From: Hemicordylus capensis
Taxonomy: Eukaryota; Chordata; Lepidosauria; Squamata; Cordylidae
Assembly (NCBI RefSeq): GCF_027244095.1
Contig: NC_069661.1
Location: forward strand, 183,042,501-183,106,500
Length of the DNA stretch: 64,000 nt
Direction: 5' to 3'
The translations under genes were made by a program, and so were the position numbers. This document shows positions 46,301-57,196 of this stretch, piece after piece (position 1 is the first letter of the stretch; every line of letters begins with the position of its first letter). The notes below the pieces were generated by a model. That model had not been told where the DNA came from. It saw only the letters and a list, made by a program, of their open reading frames with translations, and did not search any database.

Positions 46301-47100
46301 ATGTCATAAGGTTTTGCAGTCCTTGTGTACACAGTCATTTGCTACGTTTGCCAACTCTCTTCTACAATCAACCTCATTAAGATCATCATCTTTTAATATA
46401 GTGCTAAGTAATAGCTCTCCTTCTTTAAACACAAAACAACAATTTCTTCCAAAAATAATTCCACAGCCCCTTTTTGTAGCTGTTTTCATGCTCAGTAAAC
46501 TATTCTGCAAATACGGCACATAAAAGGCATATGGAATGCTTACTTCTTTTATTTCACCTTCTCAGCATTACATTTCAGAATAACTGTGCCATTTCCTTCT
46601 GCAGAAATTCACTGACCATTTGGCAAGAATATTTCAACTTTATAGTTCATCTCAGTGTCTGAGGAATCCTATAGATTGTTAAAGAAATGAGAAGTTGCTC
46701 CACAGTCTACAAATACCTTGTTTTTATTCTGGTGTGTATTAATTCTGCAAATACTTTCTCTTGCAGTACACACTTTTCTGTTAATCACAACTTTCTTTCC
46801 TTTACTTTCATTTTTACATGCAGAAGTCTGTTTATTTTTTAAAATCCACCTTTCTGAGATTTAACCTTATCTTTCTTATCTTGGTAATTTTTTTCCTGTT
46901 CTCTTTTAGGACCTGTACTCTTTAAATGTGAAGTACTTCCTCACACAAAACATTGCCTGCCATTGTTAAGTTTATGAGCATAATTTTGGACTATTTCTTC
47001 CCTTTTTGTTTGTTCTCTCAGATCAAACTCCAACAAATGATCTTGTACAAAACTGAACGTCACATTCTCCTTTATTTGCAGGAAGTTAATAATACTTTCA
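46301..47100 (-). mobile_element. Ty1/copia-like LTR retroelement fragment (fossil)
   Basis: On the minus strand, read upstream of the CR1, short stretches recall copia Pol: a Gag-end region (about 47050-46950), a protease active-site-like motif (about 46700) and a gag-pre-integrase-like stretch (about 46520-46310). The copy is broken in several places, with no LTRs seen, so it is old. The family call is from motif order only; a domesticated or unrelated sequence cannot be ruled out. Confidence 0.5.
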
Positions 47101-47102
47101 TA

Positions 47103-47345
47103 ATGGCGCAGCAGGGGAATGACTTGACTAGCAAGACAGAGGTTGCCGGTTCAAATCCCCGCTGTTATGTTTCCCAGACTATGGGAAACACCTATATCGG
47201 GCAGCAGTGATCAAGGAAGGTGCTGAAAGGCATCATCTCATACTGTGTGGGAGATGACAATGGTAAACTCCTCCTGTGTTCTACCACAGACAACCACAGG
47301 GCTCTGAGGTTGCCAGGAGTCGACACTGACTCGATGACACACTTT
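47103..47345 (+). mobile_element. tRNA-derived SINE, third family
   Basis: It reads 'atggcgcagcaggggaatga' (box A), 'gttgccggttcaaatcccc' (box B), 'ggcagcagtgatcaaggaagg', 'aaggcatcatctcatactg', 'ggcaatggtaaactcctcctg', 'ctaccacagacaaccacagg' and 'gtcgacactgactcgatgac'. The body and the 'cacactttat' tail are typical of an RTE/L2-partnered reptile SINE. Full length. Confidence 0.75.
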
Positions 47346-47353
47346 ATTAATGC

Positions 47354-47608
47354 TTAAGCAAAGTATTTAAATATACATACAATGTACATATACATAATCC
47401 CAACAATTACTATACCTGTGGTTTTATTTTCAGTCCCTTTCCTAATGATCCTTAGCTTGGAAGTAGCCTTCTTTACAGCTGCCACATACTGGGTCGACAG
47501 TTTCAATGAATTATCCACCATGACCCTGTTTTTTTCCTGATTGATCACTGCCAGCTCAGACCCCATCAACGTATATGTAAAGTTTGGATTTTTAGCTTCA
47601 GTAAGCAT
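47354..47608 (-). pseudogene. CR1 reverse transcriptase C-terminal scrap
   Basis: The 84-codon frame 'KNPNFTYTLMGSELAV...VMVDNSLKLSTQYVAAVKKA' matches the end of the CR1 RT seen in copy B (residues 106-150 there). It could be a detached piece of a further copy. The rest of the LINE is missing. Confidence 0.8.
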
Positions 47609-48863
47609 GGGGTAATAAAGCTGAGGAGGTAGTGTGTTACATCAGTGATGTCCACTGTTTTGTGATGGGCTAGGGCTGGATATTTATGTGTGGCTCTGCT
47701 CTTCCTCTTATTTTTCAAATGGTGTGAAACTAGTACTCCTTGATGTGTGTAGGGACACACAGTCTCCTGTTAGAGATGAGACAGAATTTTTTGCCCTCAC
47801 ATGAATTGGCTTGGAATAAATGTGTTTACCCTCCCCCCCGCCCACACATCCTCCCCCCACCCCACTATTCTGCCCTACACTTGGTGGGATGGCAATTGCT
47901 GAATCAGTATCAGGGGGCAGGGCCAGAATGTGTAACCCTATTCCCCTCACATTTAGTAAACAGGGGGAGAAAATGAGTCACATGTCGCTGCAGACTCCCC
48001 ACACAACACACACATACAGACAACATTTGCTGGAAATCATAACTCCCTCACTCCCACACATACACAGTTTTCCAAGCTAGACAACATTGCTACCTTAACT
48101 TTGTGATGCAGTGATAATTCCATGGACTTACATATAACTAATTTTCCATCTGCCTTCCCCCCCCACCCCGGGTTTGCAGAGGTATTGGTTAATAGTGTGA
48201 CTTAATTGGCATAGCTAATGGAAAACAACTGTTAAATCAACCTTTTATTCTTAACTTGGTTAGGCATAATTAATTTTTCTTATTCATATTAACTTCTGTA
48301 AGTTTAGCAATGATCATGACGACAGTGGTGCTTTAGTTGCTGAAGGGAAAAAAATCATGGCAGTAAAATTAAAGTTGTACTCAACAAACCTCCAAGTTAA
48401 CAAACACTAAGGTATTCTGAGGAATGTAACTCAGCTTAATTTTTGTTGATTAAAAATCAACAGCTCTTGAATAGTTCCGAAGTAGATTTCAAAACATCTT
48501 ATTTCAAAATATGGTTATGGGGAAAGTGTAACATTAGATGTTGGCAAATGAATTCAAGAGTTTAAACCTTTAATCAAGCACTACTGCATATTTCAGTTTA
48601 TAAATTGTTTATGAGTTAGATTTGTGTGGAAGGACTCTAGTTAACTCATTTTAATAATAGTCTGGAACTTTTCTATGCAGTGTTCTGTAAAGTACAGCCT
48701 CCTAGCATTCCGTTTTCACTAATGTTATGATCTATTCCCAAAGAAGCAACATGTATAGAGTCCTAAGCACTGATGAAGTGAGACAGGTTTGTGCACATTA
48801 ACTAGCAGTAAGGCTTTCGAATTTGAAACATGCATAGGATTGTGCTGTAAGCACACTAAGGCA
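47609..48863. other. Mostly unique, A/T-rich sequence
   Basis: No element is recognised. The stretch 48180-48830 is A/T rich and repeat-free to the eye, with the hairpin 'tgttgattaaaaatcaaca' at about 48447. It could hold a conserved non-coding element; nothing here proves it. Confidence 0.4.
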
Positions 48864-49192
48864 ATTCACACAATAAAAAACTGGGGAGGACAAGTGCTCC
48901 CAATTTTTGATTGTGTGTGATCAAACAACTAGATAGGAGGATAGGGGAGTGATCGCATATGAGAGAGGAGCCGAGTCGGACGACTTTTCCTCCTACCTTG
49001 TTAAAATGCTGGGTATGAGGACTGCATAGGACGGTGCCATCCTACCTAGCTCCTCTTTCATACATGATCACTCCCTGATCCTCTTATCTAGTTGTTTGCT
49101 CACCCACAATTTAAAATTAGGAGCACGCACAGCTCCTAAAGCTGGGTCGGACACTTCTTTTCCCCAGTTTTCAGTTGTGCGGACTGTTTTAT
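48864..49192. mobile_element. Palindromic MITE, about 329 bp
   Basis: The left end (CAATTCACACAATAAAAAAC..ggggag) and the reverse complement of the right end (CAGTCCGCACAACTGAAAAC..gggga) align along some 26 bp. Inner arms 'ctaggtagg..gataggggagtgatc' and 'gatcactccctgatcctcttatctag' are also inverted. Non-autonomous; related to the 'TTCACAC' ended element at 49735. Confidence 0.6.
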
Positions 49193-49734
49193 TAGCTAAC
49201 ATCCTGACTAATGCTGTGTGCCTGTTTCTAATCCTCACATTTCTAAAGTGTGGCCACGCTTGATCAAGAACAGGACTATTTTTTGTGCTCTCTGCACACT
49301 CTAGAAGTGCTCTGCTACAGTGGAAACATGTCCCTGAGGGTCAGGAATGTGTTTCCACCATAACAGAGTGGTCCCAGAGCACAGGGAAAGTGCCCCAAAC
49401 AGTCACACTCTTGTGCAAGAACACCCATGTTTTGCAAGTGTGTGGAATAGTGCGGGGGCTAGTACTGCATTTGCACTGTTGCTAAAAGCATGCAGAATTA
49501 GGCTACCAGCCACTTTCTCAGGGCAACTTGACATCTTACACAGAAATTGCATCATAAGCAATGGAAGGATACCTTGTTTACATTCCCTTTTGAACATGCA
49601 AAGACAGACTTCCACGTCTACCCCAGAGTGAGATGTATGAGCTTCACATATATTTGGAACTTGCACATTTTACTGTGGTGGAGATACATGAATTTCCTCA
49701 TCAAACATTGCAGAAAATGCAGATATAATTGATG
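49193..49734. other. Unassigned non-coding sequence
   Basis: No recognised gene or repeat. Confidence 0.4.
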
Positions 49735-50560
49735 AGGTCTTTCACATGATCATCTGGAGATGGTTCAGGGAAGAGAAGAGCCCCATCTCCATTATTTTGG
49801 CTCTGCTAACTCACCCCACACATGAACATAGCAGTCACAGACTCCATTATTGCCTCAGGGAGCTGGGCTCTCCAAGGCTTGAGGGAGTTATCCCAGAATG
49901 CATTGTGCTCCCAGTAAAGAGGCAGCCCACAGTACATCAGCAGCTGTTCTCTAACTGGCCTCTCTAGCTCCAGAACTCTATGACAAACAGGGCCGCCAGC
50001 TGCAGGAGAATGCTCAAAACAGAGATTTTAACACACAATCAGCAGACTGAGGTAAGGCAGCTGCTGTTTTCATCCCATCTTGATAAAATTCAAGGTTAAA
50101 ACATTGAACTACCCACATTTTAACAGGTTGGGTTAAAGCTAACTGAGTAGCTTTTCCTCCTACCTTGCTTCCGCACCATCACTTCTACCGAGGTTTTCCT
50201 CTTACCTTGCTTCTACACAACCGGAAAATGAGGGGCTCCCAAACTTGGGTAGAGCATACAGGTGAAACTCGGAAAATTAGAATATCGTGCAAAAGTCCAT
50301 TAATTTCAGTAATGCAAATTAAAAGGTGAAACTGATATATGAGACAGACGCATTACATGCAAAGCAAGATAAGTCAAGCCTTAATTTGTTATAATTGTGA
50401 TGATCATGGCGTACAGCTCATGAAAACCCCAAATCCACAATCTCAGAAAATTAGAATATTACATGGAACCAAGAAGACAAGGATTGTAGAATAGAACAAT
50501 ATCGGACCTCTGAAAAGTATAAGCATGCATATGTATTCAGTACTTGGTTTGGGCCCCTTT

Positions 50561-50786
50561 TAGCAATAGCAATAGCAATAGCACTTACATTTATATACTG
50601 CTCTATAGCCGAAGCTCTCTAAGCGGTTTACAATGATGTAGCATATTGCCCCCAACATTCTGGGTACTCATTTTACCGACCTCGGAAGGATGGAAGGCTG
50701 AGTCGACCTTGAGCCCCTGGTCAGGATCAAACTTGTAACCTTCTGGTTACAGGGCAGCAGTTTTACCACTACGCCACCAGGGGCTC
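50561..50786 (-). mobile_element. tRNA-derived SINE within Tc1, antisense
   Basis: Same family and orientation as 16752-16978, with near-identical wording (ggagcccctggtggcg start; ggttacaagtttgatcc; tccgaggtc; gcagtatataaatg; TATTGC tail). It interrupts 'gggcccctttt...ttttacagcaatt' of the transposon, a small T-rich duplicated target. It is the youngest layer of a three-level nest. Confidence 0.85.
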
Positions 50787-51003
50787 TTTTACAGCAATTA
50801 CTGCCTCAGTGCGGCGTGGCATGGATGCTATCAGCCTGTGGCACTGATGAGGTGTTATGGAAGACCAGGATGCTTCATTAGCGGCCTTCAGCTCTTCTGC
50901 ATTGTTTGGTCTCATGTCTCTCATCCTTCTCTTGGCAATGCCCCATAGATTCTCTATAGGGTCAGGTCAGGCGAGTTTGCTGGCCAATCAAGCACAGTAC
51001 ACT
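50787..51003 (-). pseudogene. Tc1-like transposase C-terminal remnant
   Basis: On the minus strand, 'gattggccagcaaactcgcctgacc...' translates to W-P-A-N-S-P-D-L-T-P-I-E-N-L-W, which is the DD34E 'WPxxSPDxNPIE(N)LW' block including the third catalytic acid. After it come 'LSEE'-poor residues 'RMRDMRPNNAEELKAANEASW' in short form. The N-terminal DNA-binding and first two catalytic Asp regions are deleted. Confidence 0.75.
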
Positions 51004-51427
51004 GTATACTTTTCAGAGGTCCGATATTGTTCTATTCTACAATCCTTGTCTTCTTGGTTCCATGTAATATTCTAATTTTCTGAGATTGTGGATTTGGGGT
51101 TTTCATGAGCTGTACGCCATGATCATCACAATTATAACAAATTAAGGCTTGACTTATCTTGCTTTGCATGTAATGCGTCTGTCTCATATATCAGTTTCAC
51201 CTTTTAATTTGCATTACTGAAATTAATGGACTTTTGCACGATATTCTAATTTTCCGAGTTTCACCTGTAGTTTTTGATTGTGTGAATGACCTCTATCATA
51301 TATAGTCACTTATATAGTCACTAACTGTAGGGGGGAAACCAACCCTTACATAAACCTTTGCTTGTTTACTTGAAACTTAAGTCCGACTGTTTTCAATGAG
51401 ATCTATTCATGATTAAGTGTGTTTTAG

Positions 51428-51695
51428 ATTGCAGTCTTAATTAGCCTTAATTAGTCTTAGGGTTGCAGTATGAATTAGGTATTAGTGCAGAGCTGCACAA
51501 CTTCGGCCCTTCAGCTGTTGTTGGACTACAACTCCCATTATCTCCAGCCACAATGGTCAAAAGTCAGAGATGATGAGAGTTGTAGTCCAATAACAGCTGG
51601 TGGAGGGCTGAAGTTGTGCAGCTTTGAGCTAATCCCTAATTAATACTGCAACCCTAAGACTACTTAAACCTAATTAAGACTGCAATCTATAACAA
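51428..51695. mobile_element. hAT MITE within a larger palindrome
   Basis: The core 51488-51634 is the familiar 'ttgttggactacaactccc...gagttgtagtccaataaca' hAT palindrome. Outside it, 51428-51485 (agattgcagtcttaatta...cttagggttgcagt) is inverted at 51636-51695 (actgcaaccctaagact...taattaagactgcaatct). The outer arms are therefore not simple MITE ends. Confidence 0.65.
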
Positions 51696-51736
51696 AGTTG
51701 GGGTATTAGGGTTAATCCATATCAGACAGATATTCT

Positions 51737-52147
51737 GAATAGGGGCAAACATGAAGTGAATTTTGTATTCCATTCCAAGCTTAGAACAGAATGCAAAATC
51801 CACAGATTGTTCCATTCCGAATGGAATGTTTCAAGTGCCAATTTGGATTCCATGATGGAGCTCTTCTGGCCTCTGTGCATCTGTGGACACCATTTTGGAT
51901 TCCAAATGGTGTCCATTTGACACCATTTTGGATTCCAGATGGTGTCCATTTGACACCATTTTGGATTTTGGATTCCAAAATGGCACTCAGAAAGGGGCCA
52001 AATGTTCTTCCATGGAGTGGGTCATTCCATTCCGGGAGCAAACAAGCCCCCGCCCTCCATGGTGTTTTGTTTTGAGCTTAGGATGCTAGAAACAGCCCAT
52101 TCTGTCATGGAATGTTTTGACCTGCAAAACATTCCACACATCCCTAA
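51737..52147. mobile_element. TAGGGRTGTGCA-type element (tentative)
   Basis: The left end TAGGGGCAAACATGAAG and the reverse complement of the right end (TTAGGGATGTGTGGAATG) are loosely inverted, with 'ggaatg/cattcc' words along both arms, like the elements at 32066 and 61640. A 33-bp tandem duplication (51888-51953, with part of a third unit) lies inside. Confidence 0.45.
51888..51975. repeat. 33-bp tandem repeat, about 2.6 units
   Basis: The unit CACCATTTTGGATTCCAAAT..GTCCATTTGA starts at 51888, 51921 and 51954 (partial). The open frames of 68-94 codons across it repeat the same 11 residues, so they are repeat artefacts. Confidence 0.75.
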
Positions 52148-52865
52148 TTTTGAACTGTTGTTTCATTTAAATTGAATATGCTTTAAACAACCATATGATA
52201 CCACTTAGATATTCCTCCAATAGGGCTATGAAATGAATATTTGAAAAACAAGGGGCACACACTCAGACTGTGGTGTCTGCTCTCTGAAGCTCTATAAGAG
52301 TTGAGATACGCAAAGACACATGTACTCTGTTCAGTTGGAGACTTGCTTTAAAACTGCAATATCAAGCAAGTAGCACCATGCTTCTGAAAGAGAAAATGGG
52401 GAAGCATAGAAAAGCATATTTATATGTAATAAGCATTACTGCCCTCTTGTGGTAAATTTCCCTTCTGAGTTAGTGGTTTCAAAATGTTTTTTATTACAAG
52501 GATCCAGGAATAGAATTTGGTCTTTCACTTCTCGGCCTAAAAGTCGACTCATTTAGCTCTTTTTTGGTGTACTGCTTCTAGCTTCCCATGCAGAAGTTAC
52601 CAATCAGAAGGTGTTCATAACCAAAAGGTGGGTTTCTGGATCTCATTCACTGTAGGCAAATCAGTGGACCTGGCATATCAGCTATACTAGGAAAAGGGTC
52701 AGATCCTAACCTCATCGCACATGGAAATTCCATCCTTTGGCAAGTTTTGTTTTCTAGCTTTTGAAAGGCTGCATGTTTCTTTCCTCCTGCAATACAAATT
52801 TTCATATTTTTCTTTAAATGAATATGGCTATCACCCCTAACCCACAGAAAGTCCTTCATCAATGC
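52148..52865. other. Unassigned non-coding sequence
   Basis: No recognised gene or repeat. Confidence 0.4.
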
Positions 52866-53440
52866 CAGGGCCAGCCCACCCATGAGGCACAACTTGGTGG
52901 CTGCCTAGGGCATCAAGCTGTGGAGGGCATCACTATGCCCACCAGTCACCTGCTGTGTGGCTGCCTTTACCTCTGGCGCTGCCACCCACTTGCCTGCCAG
53001 CCCACTGCTCACTGCCCTTGCCACCTCCTGCCTCCCTGCTTGCTTGCTTCCCTCTGTGTCTACTGCATCCAATGCCACTGGGCTGGTCCTTTGCAAGGAC
53101 TCAAAGTGCCACTGTGCTCTATAATGACATCACCATGTGCCATGAAGTGCTGTGATGTGTTATAATGGCACACTGCAATGACATCATCCTTGTATTTTGT
53201 CATGACACTTTGAGGCCCAGCAAAGGCCCAGGCTACCTGTGGACATGGCAGCCACAAAGGCAGGACGGCAAATGAGTGGACAAGGCAGGAGGTGGCATTA
53301 GTGGTGGTGGCTGCAGGTAGGCAAATGAGCATGCTTTTGGCAGGGATGGGCATCTCCATGTCTTTGGCCTCCTGAGGGGAATGGGGTGTGCCAAAGCAAG
53401 AGCCATCTAGGGCATCAAAAATTCTTGGCCGAGCTCCGAA
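52866..53440. mobile_element. hAT-like element (CAGGGCCAGC ends)
   Basis: It starts CAGGGCCAGCCCACCCATGA followed by 'ggctgcctagggcatcaagc'. Near the right end 'catctagggcatcaaaaattcttggccgag' carries the inverted 'ggccg' terminus and the same 'tagggcatca' word. This is the common amniote hAT pattern of CAGGGCCGGC...ends. Frames up to 129 codons here lack a transposase domain. Confidence 0.55.
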
Positions 53441-54291
53441 TACTGCCATCTCACCCCATCCATTACATTGAGGATTTCCATTTTTTAGAACTGTCCCTGC
53501 GACTATAGTTTGATCTCCAGGAATAAGCAGATGGTAATGTTTAGGTGGGTGTCATGAAAGACGCCTTCACCATCTGATTTCTGCATGTCAAATCTCTTTC
53601 AAAGGCATAGAAACAAATCAGGCTTCTCCCTAACTGCTTGTTAGGGACTGTTTCCTTGAAATCTGCCCTTGAGTCTTTCCAGATGTAGGACCTTTTTCTC
53701 CATGTCCTTCCTTGGGGTCTTGCATTGAATTGCATGTAGAAGCAGTGGTGGGTCTGTGCCAGTCATCCCTTGAGGCAAGGAGCAAAGTGCTGCCCCAGGC
53801 TCCACCCCCCATCTCACTGGCCCCCAGGCTGGAGCCCACTGAAACTACCCCTCTTCTCTCTGTCCCTTGCTTGCTTCCCTCTCCTGGAACACGCTCTGCT
53901 GGCCATGTCCCCTGGTGCCTCTCTCCTTTTCTTTCTTCTTGTGAGTATCCATATCATTAACCATCCATTCCGACTGCTCACCACATCCAGTTTCACCCAC
54001 TTTTTGGCAGCAGGGATGGGGCTCGCTCACTCCCTCGTCCCTCACTCACTGTCTTCTCGGCATCACACTTGCCCAGAGAAGGCACAGAAAAGGAAGATGC
54101 TGGGAAGACCGTGAGGAAGCAAAGCTCCTCCCCTTCTGCCGCAGTGCTGACAGAGCTGCAGACTTCTTCAGGGCCAGGTAACAAGACTGAAATCCTTTGC
54201 AGCAGTACATTGGTGTATGACCGTGTTCAGGAAGGCCAGTGAACTGGGCAAACAGGTTTCTGTACCTACAGACATAAGCTTGATTCAGACA
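53441..54291. other. Unassigned non-coding sequence
   Basis: The words 'ctgtgccagtcatcccttgagg...ctgccccaggctcc' at 53757-53800 may be another hAT scrap. No gene is supported; plus-strand frames near 53712-54114 lack any domain. Confidence 0.4.
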
Positions 54292-54488
54292 TTATGCTGT
54301 ACAAGTGTGCAGATGTCTGTACCTAGGTTCATTTTAAAGGTGAAAACTTGAATACAGGCCCTTCAAATGCATGGTACAGATAGGAAGTGTACTGCTGTAC
54401 CTGCGTTCAACATAACATGTGAATGACTGTATCTGTGTACACTGTACACTCGTACGAGTGTTGAACATAACGTACGAATGGGCCTATG
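54292..54488. mobile_element. Non-autonomous DNA element (family of 2206)
   Basis: It has 'gattcagacattatgctgtac', 'ggcccttcaaatgcatggta', 'gtacctgcgttcaacataac', 'cactcgtacgagtgttgaac' and 'ataacgtacgaatgggcc'. The two ends are loosely inverted. The agreement with 2206-2340 is very high over 60 bp. Superfamily not assigned. Confidence 0.55.
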
Positions 54489-56550
54489 GTGATGGAGGAA
54501 ACGGCCTATGATAGCAACTTAATACCACTGAAGTAATGCATTTATCCTAAGTTTAGCCATACTTCGATCTTGTTTGTTTGTTTGTTACAATGGTAGTTTG
54601 TTAGTTACCTTAAGCTATGCCATTGTATTGCATTTTACATTCGTTAGTGCATCCTTCTTAATATTCAGCAAACTGATAATAGAACAAAAGCACTATATTT
54701 GAAATAGTTTTTATCACTCACACATACATTTGCTATGAATCATTAAGGTTGCATGTCCTTCTCCATTTGCTTCATCCTAATAATGGATTCCTGGATTTTG
54801 TATATCAAATAAATGTAATATATTCAAAAATGGGGAAAGAATATTCCATTAACATTTCATACAATAGTTGTGCCAGTAAAATGTTTCTTGAATGGTCTCC
54901 AAAATAATGAATAATAGGAACTGCAACACATTGCATTGTGCTGCATTTTTTGTTGTCCATTGGAAAGCCGAATGATCTAGATCTGCAGAGCAGTACAATT
55001 GCTTCCATAGAGTAGACAAACTACATACTAATGCCCTCTGCTGGAGAAAAACAGGAATGACAAGATATTCTCTCCTAGCCAGTCAATTGAAAATGCTAAA
55101 CAAAACCAAAAAAAAGAAATTGGTTTTATTACTAAAGGTAGTAGTTCTAAAGGGAGCACTTCTCAGTAGTTGAGATCTAAATATGTCAGAATTGCAAATG
55201 AGAGGAAACTCGTTAATGTGATTATGATATTTCTATCATATTCTTCATTCCATCTTTCAGGGCCAATTCACCTCCTTTGGTCAGGCACTGTTTTGGTTGG
55301 TTGGTTAACTGCTCAGCTTGCACCATGCATATGATGATAAACTGATCATCTGAATAACTCCCCACATGTTCATGCCATAATTCTGCATACTAAAGCAGTG
55401 TTCCCAAATTGAAGCTGAAAGCATCATGAAAAATCGTTGTTTGCACTCATGATAAATTATTTTGAGGACCTCTTTTTATGATTATAATGCAAGAATAGTG
55501 TAAGAAAGAAAATGGCTGACCTGTCTGTGTATATCTGATCCCTTCTTCATTGCCATGCATACAAGACACCTGTGATTTCTTTCTGAAAGACATGGTGGTA
55601 GAGTGCTATAAAAAGTGCTGCTGTGGAACTCACCCAACAATTATGTGTTTATGTTTGCCTTGTGGCCAACATTTTAAAAAAATGAAATTGGATGAAATGT
55701 TACAACTCTGTCAGTCCTGAATACTCTATAATAATTCTGGCATCCATTCCAAAGTCCACCATACTTTTGATGTATCCATTGAGCCATGAGCAAACTTGGC
55801 ACATTTGCATGACATGTGCATTCTCTGATGTTTCAGCTCTTGTACCAAACCATATGCAGAACTGTGATGCTTTGATTTTGCATTCAATCTTCCTTTTGCT
55901 TGTAAAATATAATCAGATCAGATTATATATTTCAGTGGTCACAATAGAAGTTAAAGCAGCCATTCCAATATATTATCTTCATAAACTATAATATTTTTAC
56001 AATGTACGCACAGAGATTCACAGTATAACAGGACTTCTTGTTCAGGCAGAACTTTGCTTGAGTTCCTACGAGCAACAGTCAGCAACCCAGCAGGTACAGA
56101 AGTTGAAAAAAAATGACATCTGCCCCATATGAGTGCTTACTGCTGTGGAATTTAATATGTCTGGAAGTTGCAAAAAGATTTAGATGTTTAGAGAAGATAT
56201 TATCATGATCGCTCAGAGAAAACAGGTGTCCTTTTCGCTATAAGTCTAATTTAATTCTTTTCTCTGGACAATAATAATTTGGAATACACTGACTGCAAAG
56301 TCATAAAAAGATGCTTACAAGTTTAAAATTAGAATAGGCTAAAATGAATTGCATTGAATCTAGCCCAGCATTGTCAACTCTGACTGCATCAACTAGTTTT
56401 CCAGTAGCTGATCGTTTTGCATAAGCTTGTTTCAAAGTGCAGAGCTCAGGGAAGAGGCAAAATGCTTCTCCGGGTTCTGTTGTCATGCATGGTATGTTCT
56501 TGAATTCCCATTTCACCTTCTGTTGAGAAGAGTGGAGTTTGAAACTTTTA
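54489..56550. other. Mostly unique non-coding sequence
   Basis: No element or exon recognised in about 2 kb; the longest frames (94-99 codons) have no domain. A/T rich, with several 'gtttgtttg' runs. Confidence 0.4.
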
Positions 56551-56792
56551 TGAACATAAGAAGAGCCTTTCTGGATCAAGCTCAAGGCCTATCTAGTCCA
56601 GCATCCTGCTTTCTGCCGTGGCCCACCAGCTCTGGGAAGCCCGCAACCAGGAGATGAACACATTCCCCCTATCCTGTTGTTGCTCCTCTGCAACTGGTAT
56701 TCAGAATAATCCTGCTTCTGAACCTGGAGGAGGTCTAAAACCATCAAGACCAGTAGTCATTGATAGATTTGTCTTCCATGCATTTGTCTAAG
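56551..56792 (-). mobile_element. CR1 LINE 3' end, antisense, 5' part of split copy
   Basis: 'gaacataagaagagcctttctgg', 'ggcctatctagtccagcatcctgc', 'gcaactggtattcagaataatcc' and 'catttgtctaag' match the CR1 3' UTR at 40741. The copy resumes at 57151 ('tgtctaagcccctttaaaagctatccaag'). Confidence 0.75.
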
Positions 56793-57150
56793 CATAGGGG
56801 TGTATCAACCATGGAGCAAGGGGGGATGATTGTCCCACAGCCACCAGGGTCTGGGGGGTCACCAAGGTACCTCCTCCCCCCAGCAGAGCTTCCCTTCCCA
56901 TTCAGTGGTTCATGGAATCGCACCTTTCCTTGAGAAGGCAGGGAAAGGAGCTCCAGTCATCAATTCCACAAACCACAGACCAGGGAAGGGAAACTCTGCT
57001 GGGGTTGATGTGCCCTGTCCTTGGCATTGGCCCCACCCCTTGCATCTGACATCAGATGCAGGGAGTGTGGCTTGGAAATTTTGTGCATGCTTTGCATGCA
57101 CTGACTGTAGAGCCTAGGAAGACTGGCTGCGGCCCAGCTCCCTACATCCC
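56793..57150. mobile_element. hAT-like element in CR1, perfect 8-bp duplication
   Basis: The 8-mer TGTCTAAG occurs at 56785-56792 and again at 57151-57158. The inserted 358 bp starts CATAGGGGTGTATC, and its right end on the minus strand reads GGGATGTAGGGAGC. Undisturbed CR1 continues on both sides. It has no transposase. The inside word 'catctgacatcagatgc' is also found in the element at 12055. Confidence 0.7.
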
Positions 57151-57196
57151 TGTCTAAGCCCCTTTAAAAGCTATCCAAGCTGGTGGCCATCACAGG
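57151..57196 (-). mobile_element. CR1 LINE, remainder of split copy
   Basis: 'tgtctaagcccctttaaaagctatccaagctggtggccatcac' continues the CR1 from 56792. It is cut at about 57193 by a second element starting CAGGGACAGAGCCACC. Confidence 0.65.

Larger units (their letters stand above)
50259..51267. mobile_element. Tc1/mariner element with long TIRs, internally deleted
   Basis: It starts CAGGTGAAACTCGG and ends CCGAGTTTCACCTG, flanked by TA on both sides (50257-50258, 51268-51269). Inverted repeats of about 264 bp (50259-50522 and 51004-51267) look identical on reading. Between them lie a short transposase remnant and a SINE (50561-50786), so without the SINE it is about 780 bp. It is non-autonomous and its TIR identity suggests relatively recent activity or gene conversion. 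Confidence 0.9.
49735..51291. mobile_element. Palindromic MITE interrupted by Tc1
   Basis: The outer ends GAGGTCTTTCACATGATCA (49735) and, on the minus strand, GAGGTCATTCACACAATCA (51291) are near-identical inverted repeats. Minus the Tc1 and SINE, the element is about 550 bp. It carries 'cccagaatgcattgtgctccc' and 'gcccacagtacatcagcagc' words like its relatives. The Tc1 insertion at TA 50257-50258 proves the MITE was there first. Confidence 0.6.

Noticed and set aside
47103-47200. tRNA gene
   Set aside because: The box A/box B pattern is the head of a SINE with a conserved body; no proper acceptor stem or anticodon arm pairing could be drawn.
48180-48830. Conserved non-coding enhancer
   Set aside because: The A/T-rich, repeat-free look is suggestive only; no cross-species alignment is available to support it.
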